Notes: generated by a model from the sequence alone, not told the origin. 64,000 bases of DNA from Oxydemutator sp963693105 (GCA_963693105.1 OY843752.1:1178001-1242000); one strand, 5' to 3'; counted from the stretch's first letter, positions 8,764 through 16,782 are shown. A program made the numbers and translations.

Positions 8764-10094
8764 AACCGGTTTCGGTGGGTGTGCTGGGACTCGGCACCGT
8801 CGGCTGCGGCACGTTGAACGTGCTCGCGCGCAACGCCGATGAAATCAGGCGCCGCGCCGGGCGCACCATCGAGGTCACGCGCGCGGTGGCGCGCGACCTC
8901 GAGCGTCGGCGTCCGGCGGATTTGTCGGACATCGCGCTGTCGAGCAACCCGGACGACATCGTCAACGACGATGGCATTGACGTCGTCGTCGAGTTGTTCG
9001 GCGGCCTCGACCCCGCGCACGGGCTGATTCTGCGCGCCATCGAGAACGGCAAGCATGTCGTGACGGCGAACAAGGCGCTGATTGCGGACTACGGCCGGGA
9101 GATTTTCGAGGCGGCGCAGCGGCGCGGTGTGATGGTCGCCTTCGAGGCGGCGGTCGCCGGCGGCATCCCGATTGTCAAGGCGGTGCGCGAGGGCCTGTCC
9201 GGCAACCGCATCCACCGGCTGGTCGGGATTATCAACGGCACGACCAACTTCATACTGACCGAAATCCGCGACAAGCAGCGCAGTTTCGCCGACGCCCTGG
9301 CCGAGGCGCAACTGCTGGGCTATGCCGAGGCCGACCCGTCGTTCGACGTGAACGGCATAGACGCCGCGCACAAACTGACGATTATCGCGGCGACGGCTTT
9401 CGGTATTCCGCTGCAATTCGAGAACGTCCACGTCGAGGGGCTGGCCGACATGGACCGCCGCGACGTGATCTACGCCGACGAACTGGGCTGCCGCATCAAA
9501 CATCTGGCGATTGCGAAACGCACCGGCGCCGGGATTGAACTGCGCGTGCATCCGACGTTGATTCGCGCCGATTCGATGCTGGCCAACGTCGAGGGCGTCA
9601 TGAACGCGGTGATGGTGGACAGCGACGCGGCGGGGCCGACGCTGTACTACGGCGCCGGCGCCGGCGCCGAGCCGACCGCATCGGCGGTGGTGGCCGATTT
9701 GATTGACGTGGTGCGGGCGCTGACATCGGATCCGGAAAACCGCGTGCCGCACCTGGCTTTTCAGCCGGACGCCTTGTCCGACGTGCCGGTTCTCGACATC
9801 GGCGACGTGGTGACCGCGTATTACCTGCGCTTGCAGGTCAAGGACGAGCCGGGCGTGCTGGCGACGATTACGCGCGTGCTCGGCGATCTGAACATCAGCA
9901 TCGAGGCGGTGATGCAGAAGGAGACCAGCGGCGACGGCAAGCCGGTGCCGCTGGTGCTGATGACGTACCCGGTGCGCGAGCGCGACATGGGCGAGGCGGT
10001 GCAAAGAATCCGCGCGCTGGACAGCGTGGACGAGCGGGTCGTGCAGATTCGGGTGGAGCCGCTGCGCGGGGGGGCGCCGGATGAAGGGGCGTGA
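8760..10094 (+). CDS. hom: Homoserine dehydrogenase
   Basis: Reduces aspartate semialdehyde to homoserine, the branch point to threonine and methionine. The 444-residue monofunctional enzyme has a GLGTVG nucleotide-binding loop at residues 10-15, the TANKAL catalytic lysine segment, EAAVAGGIPI and a GIINGTTNFIL motif. A C-terminal ACT domain from about residue 355 suggests feedback control by threonine. The start is GTG, preceded by GGAGGAG. It overlaps thrC by 14 bases. Confidence 0.95.
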   Translation: MKPVSVGVLGLGTVGCGTLNVLARNADEIRRRAGRTIEVTRAVARDLERRRPADLSDIALSSNPDDIVNDDGIDVVVELFGGLDPAHGLILRAIENGKHVVTANKALIADYGREIFEAAQRRGVMVAFEAAVAGGIPIVKAVREGLSGNRIHRLVGIINGTTNFILTEIRDKQRSFADALAEAQLLGYAEADPSFDVNGIDAAHKLTIIAATAFGIPLQFENVHVEGLADMDRRDVIYADELGCRIKHLAIAKRTGAGIELRVHPTLIRADSMLANVEGVMNAVMVDSDAAGPTLYYGAGAGAEPTASAVVADLIDVVRALTSDPENRVPHLAFQPDALSDVPVLDIGDVVTAYYLRLQVKDEPGVLATITRVLGDLNISIEAVMQKETSGDGKPVPLVLMTYPVRERDMGEAVQRIRALDSVDERVVQIRVEPLRGGAPDEGA

Positions 10095-11214
10095 CGGCCT
10101 GATCGCGGCCTGGGGCGATTGCCTGCCGCTTGCCGACGGCATCGAGCCGGTGTCGTTGTGCGAGGGCGCGACGCCGCTGATTCGCCTGCACAACATTGCC
10201 GCCGGCTTGAAGACGCCGGTGGAAATCTACGCCAAATACGAGGGCCTGAACCCGACCGGCTCGTTCAAGGACCGCGGCATGACGGTGGCGGTGACGCAGG
10301 CGGTCAGCGAAGGCAGCCGCGCGCTGATTTGCGCCTCGACCGGCAACACGTCGGCCTCGGCGGCGGCCTACGGCGCGCGCGCCGGGCTGGCCGTGTTTGT
10401 GCTGATACCGGACGGCAAGATCGCGCTCGGCAAACTGGCGCAGGCGATCATCGAGGGCGCCGTCGTCGTGCAGATCAAGGGCAACTTCGACCAGGGCATG
10501 GAACTGGTCAAAACGCTGGCGCAGCAGGCGCCGGTGACGCTGGTCAATTCGGTGAATCCCTATCGTTTGCAAGGGCAGAAGACCGCGGCTTTCGAGATTG
10601 TCGAGGCGTTGGGCGATGCGCCCGATTGCCACTGCCTGCCGGTCGGCAACGCCGGCAATATCTCCGCTTACTGGATGGGTTATTCCGAGGCCGCGGGGCA
10701 GCCGAGCGGCTGCGTGGACAAGGCGAAGCAGGCGCTGGGCGCGGCCTACCGCTGCAACGACAAGCCGTTTGCGACGCGGCGTCCGCGGATGCTGGGCTAT
10801 CAGGCCGCGGGTGCGGCGCCGATTGTGTCGGGCAAAAAGGTCGAGAAGCCGGATACGGTCGCGACCGCGATTCGCATCGGCAACCCGCAGAGTTGGGAGA
10901 TGGCGCTGATGGCGGCGGAGGAATCGGGCGGCTGGTTTGACTGCTTTAGCGACGAGGAGATTCTGGCGGCGCAGCGGATGTTGGCCGAGCGCGAGGGGAT
11001 TTTCTGCGAGCCGGCTTCGGCGATTTCAATTGCGGGCTTGCTGAAGGACATCGAGGCGGGCAAGGTGGCGGCGGGCAGCCGCGTGGTTTGCACGCTGACC
11101 GGCCACGGGCTGAAAGACCCGGATGTGGCGATTCGCCAGGCGGCAGGGGAGATTCAGACGGTGGAGCCGGAACTGGACGCGGTGAGGGGGGTGATTGGAG
11201 CGCGGCTGGGATGA
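10081..11214 (+). CDS. thrC: Threonine synthase
   Basis: A PLP enzyme converting O-phosphohomoserine to threonine. The 377-residue length and the layout fit the shorter threonine synthase class found with a monofunctional hom. The PLP lysine is in NPTGSFKDRGM (Lys63), CASTGNTSASAAAY follows, and the phosphate loop is PVGNAGNISAYW. It overlaps the hom 3' end, so the pair is co-translated. It is the last housekeeping gene before the accessory island. Confidence 0.95.
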   Translation: MKGRDGLIAAWGDCLPLADGIEPVSLCEGATPLIRLHNIAAGLKTPVEIYAKYEGLNPTGSFKDRGMTVAVTQAVSEGSRALICASTGNTSASAAAYGARAGLAVFVLIPDGKIALGKLAQAIIEGAVVVQIKGNFDQGMELVKTLAQQAPVTLVNSVNPYRLQGQKTAAFEIVEALGDAPDCHCLPVGNAGNISAYWMGYSEAAGQPSGCVDKAKQALGAAYRCNDKPFATRRPRMLGYQAAGAAPIVSGKKVEKPDTVATAIRIGNPQSWEMALMAAEESGGWFDCFSDEEILAAQRMLAEREGIFCEPASAISIAGLLKDIEAGKVAAGSRVVCTLTGHGLKDPDVAIRQAAGEIQTVEPELDAVRGVIGARLG

Positions 11215-11225
11215 GGGTGGCCCTT

Positions 11226-11287
11226 AAAGTAACAATTGGTCGCCTATGAAAGTAACAATTGGTCGGCCCCCAAAGGTACAATTGGTC
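11226..11287. repeat. Three direct repeats with 23-bp spacing (IS21-like end?)
   Basis: The 16-mer AAAGTAACAATTGGTC occurs exactly at 11226-11241 and 11249-11264, and as AAAGGTACAATTGGTC at 11272-11287. The spacing is a regular 23 bases. Arrays of two or three such sites mark the ends of IS21-family elements, where they bind the transposase. No transposase genes remain nearby, so this may be a solo end left by a departed element. That identification is inference. Confidence 0.6.
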
Positions 11288-11347
11288 TATCCTGAAAGAT
11301 ATAGTTATTTGCCCTCTGGAAGAATGAAAAATCTATAAATTTCGTGA

Positions 11348-12316
11348 ATGAAGGCCATTTTCAGCCATCAATTCACGGATTATTTTCATATTTCAGTTAA
11401 TGAGTATAATGAGGGGGTGGCTACTTCTCAATCCATCAAGCAAAGAATTCAAGCCCTGCGGACGGAATACGCCGCCCTGAAAGGCGGCAAAGAATCTCTC
11501 CTGGCCTTGATAGACGAGGCGGAAACACCGGAAAACGTCTATAACTCCAACGCCATAGAAAACTCCACGCTGACACTTCGGGAAACGGAGAAAATTCTGC
11601 TGGAGATGGAACTGTCCCGCAATGTGTCCGTGCGCGAAGTGTTCGAGGCGAAAAATCTGGCGCGGGTCATCGCCTATAAACGCAGCAAAGCCAAAACCGA
11701 ACCGCTTTCCAAAGATTGGATATTGCTGCTGCACAACATGCTGATGGGCGGTATTGACGACTCCATCGCCGGACGCTTTCGGCAGAAAGGCGAGTTTGTC
11801 AGAGTTGGTTCACACATCGCGCCCGCGCCGGAGCATGTCGAGCGCATGATGGAAGAGATTCTGTTTGTTTACGCAAACGATCTGGACAGTTATTTTCTGG
11901 ACAAAATCGCCAGGTTTCATCTGGACTTTGAAACTGTCCATCCGTTTTGCGACGGCAACGGCCGCATGGGGCGGGTGATAATCAACTTTCAGTTGCTGGC
12001 GCTGGACTTTCCGCGCGTCATCATTCGCAACAAGGAGAAGCAGACCTATTATCAGGCGCTCAGGGATTACAACGAAAAGAAGCGGACAAAACCCATGGAG
12101 AAGATTCTGGCGCTGGCTTTGCTGGAATCACTGCACAAGCGGACGACGTATATGAGAGGGGAGAATGTCATCCGCCTGTCGGAATACATCAGGCAAAACG
12201 GACTGTCTGCTCCGGCGGCGACCAACGCCGCCCGCCGCCAGACCATAGCGGCCTTTCGGGAAAAAGAAGTCTGGAAGATTGGCGAGGATTATGAATACAA
12301 GCAGAAGGAGATGTAA
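11348..12316 (+). CDS. Fic family protein (predicted AMP-transferase, self-inhibited)
   Basis: A 322-residue Fic protein. The catalytic signature HPFCDGNGRMGR is at residues 198-209, giving the His and the Mg/ATP-binding loop needed to transfer AMP to a target protein. An upstream SNAIEN (residues 67-72) matches the (S/T)xxxE(G/N) inhibitory helix motif, here N-terminal, so the enzyme should be auto-inhibited. The C-terminal ~75 residues look like a winged-helix region. GTG 11417 is a shorter possible start, and neither start has a good Shine-Dalgarno. Base composition is clearly AT-richer than thrC. Confidence 0.88.
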   Translation: MKAIFSHQFTDYFHISVNEYNEGVATSQSIKQRIQALRTEYAALKGGKESLLALIDEAETPENVYNSNAIENSTLTLRETEKILLEMELSRNVSVREVFEAKNLARVIAYKRSKAKTEPLSKDWILLLHNMLMGGIDDSIAGRFRQKGEFVRVGSHIAPAPEHVERMMEEILFVYANDLDSYFLDKIARFHLDFETVHPFCDGNGRMGRVIINFQLLALDFPRVIIRNKEKQTYYQALRDYNEKKRTKPMEKILALALLESLHKRTTYMRGENVIRLSEYIRQNGLSAPAATNAARRQTIAAFREKEVWKIGEDYEYKQKEM

Positions 12317-12331
12317 GCGTATATATTTCTC

Positions 12332-12685
12332 TCACTTCGGGGGACAGGCCAATTCGTGATTGTCCAAATACTCCCTGATTCTGTTGCGATCTTCGTTTTC
12401 TTTTATTCTCTTGTAATACAACTCAATCAATTCAATTCGCAGGTCTTCTTCGAAATAAGCGTAAATCACCCGCAGGGAAGACCCTTTCAAATATCTGCAA
12501 AACAGACGGGCTTTGATGATATACAGACCTCCGGCTCGCGTGATGATATTGAAATGTTTGCTGTTGCCGAGGGGAATGGCAGAAACCACATTCCGAAACT
12601 CCTGCAAGTCGTCCGGTAGTGATTTGTATTTTTTTCCAAGTCGTTTTAGTTCTTTCTGAAATGCCGGCAGTTCATCAAAGTTCAT
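12332..12685 (-). CDS. RelE/HigB-like toxin of a type II toxin-antitoxin pair
   Basis: A 117-residue small basic protein. The order of segments (an N-terminal helical hairpin, a GNSKHFNII strand, FCRYLKGSSLRVIYAY, then LIELYYKR) fits the RelE/ParE superfamily fold of ribosome-dependent mRNA nucleases or gyrase poisons. It starts inside the last codons of the upstream HTH-Panacea gene on the same strand (11-base overlap), the standard antitoxin-toxin coupling. It converges with fic, with 15 bases between stops. Confidence 0.75.
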   Translation of the reverse strand: MNFDELPAFQKELKRLGKKYKSLPDDLQEFRNVVSAIPLGNSKHFNIITRAGGLYIIKARLFCRYLKGSSLRVIYAYFEEDLRIELIELYYKRIKENEDRNRIREYLDNHELACPPK

Positions 12686-13442
12686 CGTCGTGGCTTCTCA
12701 CGGAGTATCTTTCATCCCGGTAAAAGACGCTCTCGTAAGAAAGCGGTTTGCCGTCCGGTGCGGACTTCCACGGAATATCTTCGTGTGAGTAATTTTCTAT
12801 TTCCGCGGCATTCTTGTCCGAAAGTCGGGCCAGCACATCGTCAATGTGATCCATTTCGCGCGCGGAAAGTATGTCCAGATTGGGGCGTTTTCTCGGCAAA
12901 TATTTTTTTTGAGAATATTTGAAGTATTGGCTTTTTACGGCTTCCAGTTCTCCTTGTTTCTGCATGTCCTTGATAATCGCGCCGAGTTCAACTGATGTGG
13001 GGCCGTGGTGGTTCTTGATGTAGGTTGCCCCCATCAGGTTCTCTTCAAATTTTTCGTAATAGTCGAAGTCAATGAAGTAGAGCAATTTGTGCAGCACAGT
13101 TTCACCGATATTCGGCTTGCCGCCGACTTTGTTGAGAACATACAACAAGACCTGCTTGAATTTATCCAGGTTCTTCTTCGTGACACGAATTTTCAGATTA
13201 TCTGATTTTCTGGATGACCTTTTCTCGATGGTCACACTGTGTTTCGGTTCTTCTTCTGCAAGAAAACTCTCCAGTGACATGCCAAAAAGCGCCGCAAGCG
13301 TCCTGGCTTCGGACACGGTAAGTTCCCGCTCTCCGCGCTCAATTTGTATATAGGTCGGACGCGAAATACCAAGCTCTGACGCAAGATATTCCTGTGTCAG
13401 GTTACGCCTGGTTCGCTGTTGCTGGATGAATCTCTCAAACAT
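12675..13442 (-). CDS. HTH-Panacea (SocA-like) antitoxin
   Basis: About 255 residues from the ATG at 13442; the frame continues to 13502, but the extra 20 residues are not family-like. The first ~60 form an XRE-type helix-turn-helix (RRNLTQEYLASELGISRPTY). The C-terminal half has the Panacea/SocA signature, including LHKLLYFIDFDYYEKF and IKNHHGPTS. Panacea-domain antitoxins neutralise diverse toxins, and the HTH presumably autoregulates the operon. An inverted repeat flanks the region just upstream of the start. Confidence 0.82.
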   Translation of the reverse strand: MFERFIQQQRTRRNLTQEYLASELGISRPTYIQIERGERELTVSEARTLAALFGMSLESFLAEEEPKHSVTIEKRSSRKSDNLKIRVTKKNLDKFKQVLLYVLNKVGGKPNIGETVLHKLLYFIDFDYYEKFEENLMGATYIKNHHGPTSVELGAIIKDMQKQGELEAVKSQYFKYSQKKYLPRKRPNLDILSAREMDHIDDVLARLSDKNAAEIENYSHEDIPWKSAPDGKPLSYESVFYRDERYSVRSHDDEL

Positions 13443-13457
13443 AAATTGGATGATACA

Positions 13458-13504
13458 GTATGTATGAAATTTTGCCATAGGCAGTGTAAAGAATATATAC
13501 ATAC
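13458..13504. promoter_or_regulatory. Candidate operator (inverted repeat) for the toxin-antitoxin operon
   Basis: GTATGTAT at 13458-13465 and its exact reverse complement ATACATAC at 13497-13504 frame the sequence just upstream of the antitoxin start. A TTTACA on the minus strand (13490-13485), which could act as a -35, lies between the arms. The arrangement fits an HTH antitoxin looping over its own promoter. Confidence 0.35.
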
Positions 13505-13569
13505 GGCCTCTCGCATTTCACTGGCCTGAGACTTCCCGGTCGCGCTAAAATCTTGAGATTCCGTATATT

Positions 13570-13827
13570 ATGGAATTATCCTGTGGTGTTTCCGTGCGCA
13601 AAGCCATGGACAAGATTCTGGCGCTGGCTTTGCTGGAATCACTGCACAAGCGGACGATGTATATGAGAGGGGAGAATGTCATCTGCCTGTCGGAATACAT
13701 CAGGCAAAACGGACTGTCGGCCCCGGCGGCGACCAACGCCGCCCGCCGCCAGACCATAGCGGCCTTTCGGGAAAAAGAAGTCTGGAAGATTGGCGAGGGT
13801 TATGGATATGGGCAGAAAAAGAGGTGA
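13570..13827 (+). pseudogene. Internally deleted second copy of fic
   Basis: An 85-codon frame. Its first residues MELSCGVSVRK align with MELSRNVSVRE of the intact Fic protein (residues 88-98). It then jumps directly to the counterpart of Fic residues 249-322, which it matches almost exactly. At the DNA level 13603-13825 is a near-identical copy of 12092-12314, with offset 1511. The catalytic motif and inhibitory helix are gone, so it cannot act as an AMP-transferase. It could still encode a small DNA-binding remnant if expressed. Confidence 0.8.
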
Positions 13828-13861
13828 ATCTAGATACTGTCAATTAACAATTGATTGTCCT

Positions 13862-14467
13862 TTATTCATCAGACTCTAATCGGCGACGGCGCTCATCAAG
13901 TGTTTCGCCCTCGTACATCCAATACGCCGTTCCTTGCACTGAATGTAAATAGCCGAGTAGTTTCTGTGCTGATGCAGACAGGCTTGTAGTTTGGCCGTCC
14001 CATTCGATTTGTCTATTATTAACTACCTTTGCTTTGATGCTCTCATCATGTATATAGACAAGCTCACTCCCAGTAGGGATACCCACCATTTTGAAATTGA
14101 GACTAGCACGTCGTGCCCTTGCTTTATTGAGAGCCTGTTGGTCACCCGTTGTTTCCACAACGTCTTCTTTCGGAGTTACATTTTCAATCTCTGCTAACTT
14201 CAAGGCAGAAATAACACGCTCTGGTGGAAGCAGAAAAAATTCACGGTTTGGGCGAACGCGAGAATCTAAAAAAGCATCATGGAGTTGTTTTTCTACGAAA
14301 ATTGCATTTTTGACAGTGCACGCATAAAAGCATTCAAACGGCAAAGGTACGCCTGTTTTATCAAGATCGCGGATACGCTTCTTTAAGTTGGTTGTTCTTC
14401 CAACTTTTACATATCCGGGCATTGCTTCGTTGGTAAGGACATAAATAATTTCGTTCATATTTTCCAT
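13862..14467 (-). CDS. GIY-YIG / T5orf172-like domain protein
   Basis: A 201-residue protein. Residues ~5-90 (YVLTNEAMPGYVKVGRT to NREFFLLPPERV) match the T5orf172/MUG113 branch of the GIY-YIG nuclease fold. The C-terminal ~75 residues form a separate small domain (IPTGSELVYIHDES to YWMYEGETLDERR) often fused to such nucleases. The start may be the ATG at 14458, which has GGAAAA just upstream. Substrate and role are unknown; homologues occur in phages and defence or accessory regions. It ends 35 bases from the fic remnant. Confidence 0.7.
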   Translation of the reverse strand: MENMNEIIYVLTNEAMPGYVKVGRTTNLKKRIRDLDKTGVPLPFECFYACTVKNAIFVEKQLHDAFLDSRVRPNREFFLLPPERVISALKLAEIENVTPKEDVVETTGDQQALNKARARRASLNFKMVGIPTGSELVYIHDESIKAKVVNNRQIEWDGQTTSLSASAQKLLGYLHSVQGTAYWMYEGETLDERRRRLESDE

Positions 14468-14482
14468 GGTAAATAGGCAATC

Positions 14483-14558
14483 TGGCTCCCCGGGACGGGC
14501 TCGAACCGCCGACCTAGTGATTAACAGTCACCCGCTCTACCAACTGAGCTACCGGGGA
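14483..14558 (-). tRNA. tRNA-Asn (GTT)
   Basis: A complete cloverleaf on the minus strand. Acceptor TCCCCGG pairs with CCGGGGA, the anticodon loop is CTGTTAA (anticodon GTT), the T-arm contains GTTCGAG, the discriminator is G, and CCA is encoded. It lies inside the AT-rich accessory region, beside the GIY-YIG gene. Confidence 0.96.
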
Positions 14559-14671
14559 ATAGGGAACCGGTAAGTTTAATGGACGCTCCGCCAGCAAGTC
14601 AATTATCACGGGACGGCGGCAATCCGTCTTAAGTATGGCAAAAACAACCGCCAGCAATTACAGTACGCAGA

Positions 14672-15235
14672 ATGTCTCCCGCACCATACAAAAGCGCCGT
14701 CTGCCTCCTCTGCCTCTGCCTCTGCCTCGGACTCCTCATCACGGGAATGGGCGATTGGCCGATTCGATTCACTGACGAAGAATCCAACATCTGCGGCGAC
14801 GGCCCCTGCTGCTGGAACAAAACCCTGGTTCAGGAAGCCAGGCGCACCCCCAAGCCGCTGACAAGGTTGGAAGCACAATCCCATCGCGGCAGGGTCATCC
14901 TCTGGGATCCCGAAAACCGGTGGACTTTCTCGGAAATAACGGAAGAAACCTGCCGGATTTCCGTGCGCCGGACTCCCGAAGGAAAATATGTAGTCGAATC
15001 CGGCATCTTCCCTCACCCCGTGCCGCTCACAATCCAGATGCACCCCGGGTCGGACTTCTATATGGGAATCTACGGCGAGAAAGATGTCTTTGTTTTCCAG
15101 CAATACCCGGGGGGAGGGGGAGGGTCTCTTACCCACACGACCTACGATAAAAACGGAGAACTGGAATATGGAAAGTGCGGCGTAGAAGAGGGCTACATAA
15201 TCAAGGCATGCAACACCGTGGATTTAGTGCCTTGA
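14672..15235 (+). CDS. Hypothetical exported protein with Leu-Cys repeat in its signal region
   Basis: 187 residues, not recognised. The N-terminus is a hydrophobic signal or anchor (residues 8-25) encoded partly by three tandem CTGCCT hexamers (14710-14727) that spell Leu-Cys repeats. The remainder has several cysteines (ICGDGPCCW) and a glycine run (GGGGG), and looks extracytoplasmic. It starts at ATG 14672 with no clear Shine-Dalgarno. It converges with the lipoprotein gene downstream. Confidence 0.5.
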   Translation: MSPAPYKSAVCLLCLCLCLGLLITGMGDWPIRFTDEESNICGDGPCCWNKTLVQEARRTPKPLTRLEAQSHRGRVILWDPENRWTFSEITEETCRISVRRTPEGKYVVESGIFPHPVPLTIQMHPGSDFYMGIYGEKDVFVFQQYPGGGGGSLTHTTYDKNGELEYGKCGVEEGYIIKACNTVDLVP

Positions 15236-15287
15236 ACTGATGAAAATGGAAGAGTTAAGATGCTTGAAAAAGAAACCCGGTTTTTGA

Positions 15288-15304
15288 AGAAAGATCGCCT
15301 TTCT
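15288..15304. terminator. Weak candidate bidirectional terminator
   Basis: AGAAAG (15288-15293) and CTTTCT (15299-15304) form a 6-bp stem with a 5-base loop between two convergent genes, in a locally A/T-rich context. The stem is AT-rich, so stability is modest. Confidence 0.3.
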
Positions 15305-15324
15305 TTCTGAATTGAGTCAGAATT

Positions 15325-15768
15325 TTATTCTACTGACTGGGCAGTCAAAAACATTGATTTCCCAAGAGCAGTGAAAAAGTCCTGATAAGGCTGAGGATCT
15401 TCTACCGCTGTGGCGGCGCCTCCGCCCAGCGGGTGATACTGGGCACTTGCTCTAACCAATATTTGCGTCTCTCCTCTAGGGCGGACTGTGACTGTCATTC
15501 TCAGTTGATATCCATCTAGTTTTGTTGCACTGACGGTGCCGAGAACCTCATCGGCTTTGTCGACTATGAACCCCAAATCTTGAAGGGTTGCAATGATCGT
15601 GCGCAGAGTTTTGTTTTTTTCTCTTGTGTCAAATGCTCTCGTTTGAATGCTACGAAGACCGACCTGACTTTGAGAGGTTGCCAAAACCTGCTGCTTTGAC
15701 GACATCTGGCAACCTGTTGCCAGCAGACATACAGATGCCAATATCAAGATGATTGCCGATGATTTCAT
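15325..15768 (-). CDS. Predicted lipoprotein (paralogue of the upstream gene)
   Basis: A 147-residue lipoprotein precursor with signal peptide and lipobox LATGC (Cys at residue 20). The mature part shares a pattern with the adjacent 183-residue lipoprotein. Here it reads LRTIIATLQDLGFIVDKADEVLGT and ends YQDFFTALGKSMFLTAQ; there the equivalents are a MQDLGFNLDE segment and YQQFFNRLSKSVFLEAQ. Function is unknown. It overlaps the upstream gene by four bases, so the two are translationally coupled. Confidence 0.75.
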   Translation of the reverse strand: MKSSAIILILASVCLLATGCQMSSKQQVLATSQSQVGLRSIQTRAFDTREKNKTLRTIIATLQDLGFIVDKADEVLGTVSATKLDGYQLRMTVTVRPRGETQILVRASAQYHPLGGGAATAVEDPQPYQDFFTALGKSMFLTAQSVE

Positions 15769-16316
15769 ATTTCTTGTGCCTCCAGGAAGACGGATTTAGA
15801 TAAACGATTGAAAAACTGTTGGTATATTTCCTGGTCGTTGATGCCTTCAACTTTGCTTATGTTGTTTCTATTGTCCCAAACGGCCCGCTGAAAGGTAACT
15901 CTGACATAATGATCTTTATTATTGTCTTCGGTTGTTGGCCTGATTACCAAAGCCATCCGTATTCTTTGTTTATGGTCATATAAAGCTGGCGCTCCAGTGA
16001 ATACAGAGAGAAAAATTGCTGCAAGCACCTGACCAGTTTCTTGTGCACCCCTGTCCTTCGAGCCAACCAGAACCCCCAGTTTTGTTTCGCTTTCATCAAG
16101 ATTAAACCCTAAGTCCTGCATAATCCCTGCAGAGGCGGCCAATAGTTTCTTTTCGGCAATGCCCTCGTACTTTCTTGTCTGAAGGGCTCTCTGTTCTAAT
16201 GTTTCAGGCGAGAGTTTGAGAGCGTCTGCCGGTATTTGCGGTGTGCAGGCGCCTACAAGCAACAATAAAAGTGAGGCTGCAGAAACAAACAGTAGTTTTA
16301 TTCTTGGCTTTCTCAT
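15765..16316 (-). CDS. Predicted lipoprotein (paralogue of the downstream gene)
   Basis: A 183-residue lipoprotein precursor; the lipobox LVGAC puts the acylated Cys at about residue 24. The body contains IMQDLGFNLDESETKLG and ends in FFNRLSKSVFLEAQ, both shared with the next gene. A central hydrophobic stretch (VLAAIFLSVFTGAPAL) is an insertion relative to the paralogue. It is the middle gene of a three-gene lipoprotein operon. Function unknown. Confidence 0.75.
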   Translation of the reverse strand: MRKPRIKLLFVSAASLLLLLVGACTPQIPADALKLSPETLEQRALQTRKYEGIAEKKLLAASAGIMQDLGFNLDESETKLGVLVGSKDRGAQETGQVLAAIFLSVFTGAPALYDHKQRIRMALVIRPTTEDNNKDHYVRVTFQRAVWDNRNNISKVEGINDQEIYQQFFNRLSKSVFLEAQEI

Positions 16317-16332
16317 GGCTAAAAGCTCTCGG

Positions 16333-16782
16333 TCAGAATCTGGATGTGTGATAAGCGAAGTCTTTTACTGTGCCACTATCATTAAATTTAATTACCACGG
16401 TTAATGTCCTTTGTGATTTGCTGTCTGCTCCAGCAGACCGGCTGACTCCTCCGCCTACGCCAGCTCCAGCGCCATGGCCGCCTCCCAGAATCAGTGCGAG
16501 AATTCCCCCTTTGCTTTCTGATCGAACAGACTCTGTGGAAATTTTGTCATAAATCCATACCTCATGCCTTTCTTCGTCAGTAGTTACGATATTGGGTGAT
16601 CCCAGCACCTCAGTAACTCCTGCCCCGGTCATGCCGACCTTTATTTCTCTTTGAACTTTCCCGACAGTTATTCGGCTGGTGGAATCATCCCGGACCGCGT
16701 CCCTGTGTTGAGAGGCACTCATGCAGGCAGGTAGAAGCGTCGCAGTAGCTAGTGCTACAGAAATCGCTGCTAATTTCTTCAT
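16333..16782 (-). CDS. Predicted lipoprotein with BamE/SmpA-like domain
   Basis: 149 residues from the ATG at 16782, supported by AGGAG about 8 bases upstream; the frame could be extended upstream but without signal-peptide logic. The lipobox is LPAC (Cys about residue 20). The segment GKVQREIKVGMTGAGVTEVLGSP followed by an aromatic WIYD strand fits the small BamE/SmpA-like fold. A glycine-rich stretch (GGGHGAGAGVGGG) follows. It is the first gene of the lipoprotein operon. Confidence 0.72.
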   Translation of the reverse strand: MKKLAAISVALATATLLPACMSASQHRDAVRDDSTSRITVGKVQREIKVGMTGAGVTEVLGSPNIVTTDEERHEVWIYDKISTESVRSESKGGILALILGGGHGAGAGVGGGVSRSAGADSKSQRTLTVVIKFNDSGTVKDFAYHTSRF

